From assembly GCA_021325145.1 (NCBI GenBank), contig JAJPHR010000046.1, positions 1 through 38,666 on the forward strand: DNA of 38,666 bases. Reading direction: 5' to 3'. Under the pieces are notes generated by a model that was given only the letters and a program-made list of their open reading frames with translations, did no database searches and was not told the origin of the DNA. Source of the DNA: Verrucomicrobiota bacterium (GTDB lineage: Bacteria; Verrucomicrobiota; Verrucomicrobiia; Limisphaerales; Pedosphaeraceae). Shown here in pieces: positions 33,246 through 38,666 of the stretch (position 1 is its first letter; each line of letters opens with the position of its first letter). The translations under genes and the position numbers were made by a program.

Positions 33246-34763
33246 ATGGCAAGTTCGATACCATTACCACGGTCCTATCTGATTTATGGCGTCTGCCTGC
33301 CGCTGGCCGTGCTCATTGGTTACATTTTGGCGCAACCGATGGATTCCGGCAGCATTGCGCTGGTGTTGCTGGTCCTGGCGGCCCTGAGTGTGCCGGTATT
33401 CCTGCGCTGGCACCACCCGATGCTGATCTTTAGCTGGAATTCGGTGTGCAGCCTGGTTCTCCTGCCGATAAGCCTGTGCATGGCGCTTACCTTGATCAGC
33501 ATTTTCGTTTCGATCCTGAACCGGGCGATTGGGCGTCGAGTATCGTTTTTTGAGGCGCCTGGAGTGGCCAAATCACTTATTTGCCTGGGGGTGGTGGTGG
33601 TGATCACGGCCGGCATGAACGGGGGGATAGGTTTCGCCGCGCTCGGTTCCAACATGGTCGGGGGCAAGCGTTATTTCAGTGTGTGTGCCGGCATCCTGTG
33701 CTACTTCGCGCTGGCCTGCCAGCGGATCAGCCTGGGAAAGGCGCCGTTTTATATCGGCCTGTTCTGGCTTTCGGCACTCACTATGCTGCTGGGATATTTG
33801 GGGGCCTTGGCTGGGCCGCCATTCGATTTCCTGGTGAAGCTGTTTCCAGTGGAATCGGAATTAATGGGGGACCGGGCCTACGGCACCGACGTGCTTGCTC
33901 CACAGGAAGGCCTTTTTCGCCTGGGCAGCATTGGCATGATGGGAACCGCCCTCGCTTATTATCTGCTGTCGCGCCATGGAATTCGCGGAGTCATTAACGT
34001 GCAACGGCCCTGGCGGCTGTTGTTTTTCGGGTTGGCTCTGGTCGGAGTGGTGGCGGGCGGCTTCCGCTCGAGTTTAGTTTGCGTTCTTCTGACGTTCGGT
34101 TGCATGTTCTTTTGGGAAGGATTGTTTCAGATTCGATATCTGATGATGTTATCCTTCGCGATAATTGTCATTGCATGTGCCATCCTGCCTTTCACTTCCA
34201 AACTGCCGATGGCCATGCAGCGCACTTTGAGCATGCTGCCGGTGGAAGTGGATCCGATGGTGCGAAACAGCGCGGACGCCTCGACCGAATGGCGATTGCT
34301 GATGTGGAAGGAGTTGCTGCCCCAAATTCCCAAATACCTTTTCAAGGGCAAGGGTTATGCCATCGATCCACACGAGTTTTATCAGGCGGACCTGGCAAGG
34401 TGGAGCGGGACGGGTGTGACGGCGGAGGGCGCCATCATCGCGGGTGACTATCATAGCGGGCCGCTTTCGGTGATCATTCCGTTCGGCATTTACGGGGTCG
34501 CCGCGTTTACCTGGTTCCTGTGCGCCGCCGTGCGGGTATTGTATCGGAACTACCTCTACGGCGACCCTGCACTGAAGAATTTCAACACTTTTTTGCTGGC
34601 CTTTTTTCTCGTCCAAGTCTTCAGCTATATCTTCATTTTCGGCTCCTTTTATTCCGGATTGATTCTCTTCTGTGGTTCGGTCGGATTCAGCGTGAGCCTT
34701 AACGGTGTTGCCACCGAGCCGGACTTGGTTCCTGAGTCTTTTCCTGTCGAGGAGGAGTTTTGA
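33246..34763 (+). CDS. O-antigen polymerase/ligase-like membrane protein
   Basis: A 505-residue protein with about 11-12 membrane segments and a large periplasmic loop around residues 325-400 (ASTEWRLLMWKELL ... FKGKGYAIDPHEFY). That loop position, the R-rich start of the loop and the GKGYG-like text are typical of the Wzy/WaaL superfamily, which polymerises or ligates lipid-linked glycans. Start ATG at 33246 has an AGGA 6 bp upstream. It ends 108 bp before the convergent flippase gene. Polymerase versus ligase cannot be resolved here. Confidence 0.8.
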   Translation: MASSIPLPRSYLIYGVCLPLAVLIGYILAQPMDSGSIALVLLVLAALSVPVFLRWHHPMLIFSWNSVCSLVLLPISLCMALTLISIFVSILNRAIGRRVSFFEAPGVAKSLICLGVVVVITAGMNGGIGFAALGSNMVGGKRYFSVCAGILCYFALACQRISLGKAPFYIGLFWLSALTMLLGYLGALAGPPFDFLVKLFPVESELMGDRAYGTDVLAPQEGLFRLGSIGMMGTALAYYLLSRHGIRGVINVQRPWRLLFFGLALVGVVAGGFRSSLVCVLLTFGCMFFWEGLFQIRYLMMLSFAIIVIACAILPFTSKLPMAMQRTLSMLPVEVDPMVRNSADASTEWRLLMWKELLPQIPKYLFKGKGYAIDPHEFYQADLARWSGTGVTAEGAIIAGDYHSGPLSVIIPFGIYGVAAFTWFLCAAVRVLYRNYLYGDPALKNFNTFLLAFFLVQVFSYIFIFGSFYSGLILFCGSVGFSVSLNGVATEPDLVPESFPVEEEF

Positions 34764-34871
34764 TTCCCGACTTGGTGACCCAGGCCTTCTGAGCGGCCAG
34801 TGGCTTTGGCTCAAAACCCAAGTTGGAAGGGACCTGCGTTTGGCGGCGCGACGGATGAGATCCTTCGTTGA

Positions 34872-36491
34872 TTAACTTAATCGGAAGAGGGACCGAACGA
34901 CCGTCCACTCTTCCTTGAACAAGGCAGGCCGCACGCCCTGGATCCAGGCGACGGCGAGCACGATGAGCGCATAGCCGCCCGCAAGCAACAGAATATGGGG
35001 AGCCGAATCGGGAGGCAGTACCCATCTTGCCGTTGCGCCGAGGCTCACGGCCAGCACAGGCACCAGCCAGCTTCTCAGTGCCCAGGGCAACCAGGCCAGG
35101 TTGAGTTGCCGGCAAAAATAAAAGCCCGTGCCAAGGCCCAGCACCGATTGTCCGATTCCTGACGCGACAGCGATCCCAACTACCGAACCCATTTTGCCGG
35201 CCAGCAGCGCGAGGCCCAGGTTCAGGACAGCGCCGACAGCGACGAGAATGCCTACAATACGGACGCCATTATCGCCGCAACGGGTCGCTGCTTGGAAACT
35301 GGCATCTCTTCCGCTGTTAACTGCGAGGATCAAAGCGAAAGCTATCTGCAATGATAGCGGCGCGCGATAGGCCCGGCCCAGCCAGACGGTTATAAAAAAG
35401 TCGTTCGCCAGCAAGTAACACAACGCGCCCGCACACCCAAGCACCAACTCGAACTGATTGAGGCGATGCAGGCCATTGATCGTTCGTGTGCGCGCTTCCG
35501 GCCCGGGCGTGGCCATCCATTGGGTAAGCTTCGGTACTGTGACGAGGCCGGCGGTCCAAAGGAGCGTCATGATCAATTCGCAGGGACGATAGTTGTAGTG
35601 GTATACGGTGACCTGGGTCCCGCCAAAGAACGCCTCAATGACCACACGATCGCTGGAGGTGAAGATGGCGTAACCCAGCCCAATGAGGTACATCCAAAAG
35701 CTACTTTCAAACAAGAGGACTGCCGGGCGAACTTCGAACTTGAGCGGGAACACCTTGGCCAACGCGGGGAATGCCGCCCGCAAATAGAAGCACGCGAGCG
35801 CGAAATCAATGATCGCCGCGACGGAATATGGGATGTACTGGATCCACAGTGGTTCGTTCCGCCGGGCCATCCACCAATGAGCGCACAGGCATCCTTGGAA
35901 AAGGAGAAAGGACGGAATCACCGGCCAGAGGACGGTTCCACAGGCATAATTCAGGTTTTTGGCGTAGCTGGAAAGAACGAGCATGCACACGGACACGGAC
36001 CCTACAGCGTACAACACGGTCAGCGATCCAGCCCCCGCCTCAGGTTTAAAATGCAGCCAGGCGGGCAGCCAAGGAGAGAGCACCAGGAAACCGCCGCTCA
36101 CCAGCAGCGACAGCAACAGAAAGACCGTCCGTGCAGACGCGAGAAAGTCATTGAGAGCACGCGAGTCCTTGTTGCCGAGGTACTGCCCGGCTTTGATGGC
36201 CACAGTGCCGCCCATTCCGAGGTCGCCCAAGCCGCCAAGCTGCGCAGCGGACTGGAAAGCCAGGAAGAGGCCGTTTAGCTGGCTTCCCATCGCGCGGAGG
36301 ATCAGCCGAGCCCAGAGCAGCGCCATCGCGCTGGTCAGGAACCGGACACTCAGGTGCAGGAGGAACGCCAGGCGGGAGGAACCACGGTGGCTCCGCAGCC
36401 ATCGCGCAAACCCCTTCTCCACCTGGACCTGCGGAGTTTCAAGCGTCGAAGGCACAAGCACGTTGACCCGGCGAGCGCCGGTTTTGTTCAA
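34872..36491 (-). CDS. Polysaccharide flippase (Wzx/MATE-like)
   Basis: A 539-residue protein with about 12-14 membrane helices, starting after a ~35-residue basic cytoplasmic N-terminus (GFARWLRSHRGSSRLAF in part). It fits the oligosaccharide flippase group of the MOP/MATE superfamily, moving lipid-linked sugar units across the membrane. The start is TTG at 36491. It is supported by a second, truncated copy of this 5' end at 37527-37556, in which all substitutions from the TTG onward are at third codon positions of this frame. The gene is divergent from a decayed glycosyltransferase remnant. Confidence 0.85.
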   Translation of the reverse strand: MNKTGARRVNVLVPSTLETPQVQVEKGFARWLRSHRGSSRLAFLLHLSVRFLTSAMALLWARLILRAMGSQLNGLFLAFQSAAQLGGLGDLGMGGTVAIKAGQYLGNKDSRALNDFLASARTVFLLLSLLVSGGFLVLSPWLPAWLHFKPEAGAGSLTVLYAVGSVSVCMLVLSSYAKNLNYACGTVLWPVIPSFLLFQGCLCAHWWMARRNEPLWIQYIPYSVAAIIDFALACFYLRAAFPALAKVFPLKFEVRPAVLLFESSFWMYLIGLGYAIFTSSDRVVIEAFFGGTQVTVYHYNYRPCELIMTLLWTAGLVTVPKLTQWMATPGPEARTRTINGLHRLNQFELVLGCAGALCYLLANDFFITVWLGRAYRAPLSLQIAFALILAVNSGRDASFQAATRCGDNGVRIVGILVAVGAVLNLGLALLAGKMGSVVGIAVASGIGQSVLGLGTGFYFCRQLNLAWLPWALRSWLVPVLAVSLGATARWVLPPDSAPHILLLAGGYALIVLAVAWIQGVRPALFKEEWTVVRSLFRLS

Positions 36492-36570
36492 GCGAACTGT
36501 TTCGCGGGTTGTCTTTTACAATCAAGGTTCCTATCATTGAATAATGTCCGAATCTCGGGCAAGCCTGAAA
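36463..36570. repeat. Duplicated divergent start region, copy A
   Basis: This 108-bp block matches 37528-37635 without gaps (88 of 108 identical by eye, constant offset 1065). It covers the 5' end of the flippase, the divergent promoter gap and the first codons of a glycosyltransferase. Confidence 0.88.
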
Positions 36571-36821
36571 ATGATCTTGTTGGCATTCACGGCGGTCTGG
36601 AGGTGAGGCAGCCCGCTTTCTTTCTTAGCTTGAAGCGCGGCTTCAATGAGCGTGGCGCCCGATCTGCCTCGCAGATGAGTAACCCCGTGGCGGCCGATTT
36701 TTCCGCGGCTGGCCTCCTGTCCAATTGGTATCGCACGCCCGCTGATCTGCAACCGCAAGCGCCGGGCTGTTTGGCCAGCGCCGCGCAAGGATTCCGCGTT
36801 ACGCGACTTGCCAGCCTTTGA
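36544..36821 (+). pseudogene. Decayed GT4 glycosyltransferase remnant
   Basis: It begins like the intact glycosyltransferase at 37609: MSESRASLKM against MFESSASQKV. After a frame change the text reads GIHGGLEVRQPAFFLSLKRGFNERG, which parallels AITGSLGMGGSTTFLLNLGQAFRDCG of the intact protein (each quoted in part). VAADFSAAGL then parallels MADEFAAAGV. Most of the remaining gene is missing. A stop follows codon 20 in the first frame. The final residues before the stop near 36821 may be a C-terminal remnant. This accounts for the gap between the flippase and the CmcI-like gene. Confidence 0.7.
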
Positions 36822-36842
36822 AAGTACAGACATAAGAGTAGG

Positions 36843-37514
36843 ATGAAATTGAATGCCATCACGATGAAAATTTACAGGCGCACGATTGCGCCTTTCGTTC
36901 GCAGAATGTTTTTCCGGGACATCATTGCCCGGACCTCAAACTTCGGGACGGTCAAATGGCTGGGGAATCCAATCTGGCAGAATGTTCTCGACCTCTGGAC
37001 AATTCAGGAAACCATTGCGGAGGTAAGGCCTTCGCTTCTCATTGAGTGCGGCACAAACCGGGGTGGTTCGTCTCTCTTTTACGCGCATCTTTTCGACCTG
37101 ATGGGAAAAGGCGAAGTTGTAACCATCGATATTGAAAAGCTTCATAACCTTTCGCACCCGCGAGTTACCTATTTGATTGGAAGCTCGGCTGCACCGGAAA
37201 TCGTCAATGAGGTGAAGAAAAGGGTTAAGACGACGAACGGTCCTGTCTTCGTAATTCTCGACAGCGACCATAGCGAGGCCCACGTTGCCAAGGAGTTGGA
37301 AATCTACTCCCCCATGGTGACGGTTGGGAGCTTTTGTTTGGTGCAGGACGGAATTACAGAGATTTTGCCTGATTTTGCAGGTGGCGGCCCCGGCCCGCTT
37401 ACCGCCATCAAAAAGTTTTTGACGGCCAGCAAACAATTTCAGTTGGACTCAGAACGGTGCGAGCGGTTTGTTATTTCCCACCATCCCAAAGGCTGGCTGC
37501 GAAGGGTTGCCTAA
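36843..37514 (+). CDS. CmcI-like (cephalosporin hydroxylase family) protein
   Basis: A 223-residue protein of the CmcI family, which has a Rossmann methyltransferase fold. Visible: LLIECGTNRGGSSLFYAHL (45-63), the SAM-binding glycine loop; VVTIDIE (~71-77); FVILDSDHSEAHVAKEL (~115-131), with the metal-binding DSDHS; and LVQDGI near 147. In polysaccharide loci such proteins are thought to methylate sugars. It lies between the two copies of a 108-bp duplicated block, so it appears to have entered, or been left behind, when that region was rearranged. A second ATG at 36864 is an alternative start. Confidence 0.87.
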   Translation: MKLNAITMKIYRRTIAPFVRRMFFRDIIARTSNFGTVKWLGNPIWQNVLDLWTIQETIAEVRPSLLIECGTNRGGSSLFYAHLFDLMGKGEVVTIDIEKLHNLSHPRVTYLIGSSAAPEIVNEVKKRVKTTNGPVFVILDSDHSEAHVAKELEIYSPMVTVGSFCLVQDGITEILPDFAGGGPGPLTAIKKFLTASKQFQLDSERCERFVISHHPKGWLRRVA

Positions 37515-37527
37515 ATTTTCAATTGCA

Positions 37528-37635
37528 TTAACCCGGCGGGCGCCGGTTTTATTCAAGGAAAGCGTTTCGCGAATTGTCTTCCACAGTCAAGTTTCCTATC
37601 ATTGAATGATGTTTGAATCGTCGGCAAGCCAGAAA
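37528..37635. repeat. Duplicated divergent start region, copy B
   Basis: Matches copy A at 36463-36570. Here the glycosyltransferase side is intact, and the flippase side is a stub: on the minus strand from 37556 it reads LNKTGARRVN, the same residues as the flippase start, and then runs into the antisense of the CmcI-like gene. Confidence 0.88.
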
Positions 37636-38666
37636 GTACCGCTGCTTGCCATCACCGGCAGCCTGGGGATGGGTGGGAGCACGACGTTCCTGCTCAATCT
37701 CGGCCAGGCCTTCCGTGACTGTGGAACTTCGTTCCCGGTGGTCTGCCTTTCCGAACAGCATCCCATGGCGGACGAGTTCGCCGCCGCCGGTGTCACCGTC
37801 GAACTCGTGTCGAAACGGCGGCTCATCTACGAAGATCGCACGCGCGCGGGATTTTTGGCCGCCGCCGCGCATCGGCCGGCTGCAGTGCTGGCTTGTCTCG
37901 GCTCGGAAAGCTTTGAAATTCTGCGGGTGCTCCCCCGGCACGTCGTGCGCCTCGGCGTCATCCAATCAGACGATCCAGGGCCGTACGAAATGGCCCGCGA
38001 ATATGTCCCGTGGCTCGACTGCATGGTGGGGGTTTCGGAAAGGATCCGGCAACGCCTTCGCGCGGATTCGCAGTACCAGGGCATGCGCGTCGAATGCATC
38101 CCTTACGGAATTCATTTCGCCAGCCAGCAGGGACGGGTACCGCGCCATCCGGCTGCTCCGTTGCGGATCATTTATCTGGGGCGGATGATCGAAACCCAGA
38201 AGCGCATCAGTCGCATAATCGCACTGGCCAGGTTGCTGGCGGAGCGGGGGGAGAAGTTCGAGTTCACTTTCGCCGGTTCGGGACCCGAGTTGCAGGCTGC
38301 GAAGGAGTCGTTACGCAGTTTTCCAAATATTCGTTTCCTGGGTGAACTTCCGAATCGCGAGGTAGCGGCGGTATTGCGCGCGCACGATATCTTCGTGTTG
38401 CTTTCGGATTTCGAGGGGTTGCCGCTGAGCCTGCTTGAGGCGATGGGCGAGGGCGCGGTGCCCGTGGTTTCGGACTTGGAGAGCGGCATGCGTGAAGTGG
38501 TGACTGCGGAAACCGGATTTCGAGTGCCTGTGGGCGACGTGGCCGCCGCGGCTGAGGCCATTGCCTCGCTGAAAGCGAACCCGGCGCGGCTGGCTGCCAT
38601 GTCAATTGCTGCCAGCCAGCTCGCGCGCGGGCAATACAGTTCCTTGCGGATGGCGGATCACTACGC
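37609..38666 (+). CDS. GT4-family glycosyltransferase, cut by the window end
   Basis: At least 352 residues of a GT-B fold glycosyltransferase of family 4; the 3' end is outside the window. The N-terminal domain has AITGSLGMGGSTTFLLNL, a glycine-rich acceptor-domain loop. The C-terminal domain has IIYLGRMIETQKR, FAGSGPEL and FEGLPLSLLEAMGEG, which holds the E-x7-E donor-sugar motif. Two in-frame ATGs (37606, 37609) are available. The second is conserved in the decayed copy upstream and is preferred. It is probably one of the assembly enzymes of the surface glycan. Confidence 0.92.
   Translation, partial: MFESSASQKVPLLAITGSLGMGGSTTFLLNLGQAFRDCGTSFPVVCLSEQHPMADEFAAAGVTVELVSKRRLIYEDRTRAGFLAAAAHRPAAVLACLGSESFEILRVLPRHVVRLGVIQSDDPGPYEMAREYVPWLDCMVGVSERIRQRLRADSQYQGMRVECIPYGIHFASQQGRVPRHPAAPLRIIYLGRMIETQKRISRIIALARLLAERGEKFEFTFAGSGPELQAAKESLRSFPNIRFLGELPNREVAAVLRAHDIFVLLSDFEGLPLSLLEAMGEGAVPVVSDLESGMREVVTAETGFRVPVGDVAAAAEAIASLKANPARLAAMSIAASQLARGQYSSLRMADHY

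Noticed and set aside
34764..34871. Bidirectional terminator between the convergent polymerase-like and flippase genes
   Set aside because: Only short imperfect stems are visible and there is no T-run on either strand.

Overview
This is bacterial chromosomal DNA of moderately high GC, densely packed with genes. No rRNA, tRNA, CRISPR array or integrase was seen. Gene content and GC-rich palindromic intergenic repeats suggest a member of the Verrucomicrobiota (perhaps Pedosphaera/Limisphaera-like). That placement is an inference from overall character, because the window has no phylogenetic marker that settles it.

Region 1 (360-10964, minus strand) looks like one long transcription unit, possibly two, devoted to NAD and ADP-ribose. 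In transcription order it encodes an NrtR-type Nudix/winged-helix regulator, an SPFH protein, a divergent NAD-kinase-fold protein, a fusion of a cyclic-phosphate-processing receiver (cREC) domain with an ADP-ribosylglycohydrolase, nicotinamidase (PncA), a Nudix ADP-ribose pyrophosphatase, two more ADP-ribosylglycohydrolases, a macrodomain protein, RNA 2'-phosphotransferase (KptA), an unknown protein and a MoxR AAA+ ATPase. Gaps are short and several junctions are ATGA overlaps. The exception is a 317-bp repeat-bearing gap before pncA. A promoter with a perfect 7-N7-7 palindrome between its -35 and -10 boxes lies just upstream of the regulator gene. Taken together the enzymes could convert ADP-ribose 1'',2''-cyclic phosphate and nicotinamide, the two NAD-derived products of KptA, to AMP, ribose-5-phosphate and nicotinate. 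No dedicated ADP-ribosyltransferase was seen.

Region 2 (11126-27089, plus strand, divergent from region 1) starts with two large paralogous DUF4132 proteins. A small nucleotidyltransferase-like/helical protein pair follows. Next comes a tightly linked MoxR ATPase - DUF5682 - VWA - SWIM-zinc-finger set, which matches in domain composition the uncharacterised E. coli yehI/yehL/yehM/yehP/yehQ locus. A canonical NAD kinase gene begins 6 bp after the SWIM gene, followed by a small DUF2007-like protein. Two NAD-kinase-fold genes thus sit in the two arms of the locus, and each arm has its own MoxR ATPase. This is the main candidate for a poorly described system: NAD/ADP-ribose turnover coupled to a MoxR-VWA chaperone-like machine.

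Region 3 (27397-31281) holds ordinary-looking genes: a TraB/GumN-like lipoprotein, a tandem ACT-domain protein, a GH13 alpha-amylase-family enzyme and, convergently, an NTF2/SnoaL-like protein.

Region 4 (31689 to the window end) is a cell-surface polysaccharide locus: a GT39-like membrane glycosyltransferase, an O-antigen polymerase/ligase-like protein, a flippase on the minus strand, a CmcI-like methyltransferase/hydroxylase-family protein and a GT4 glycosyltransferase cut by the window end. A 108-bp block covering a divergent flippase/glycosyltransferase start region occurs twice. The flippase is intact at one copy and the glycosyltransferase at the other, with decayed partners.
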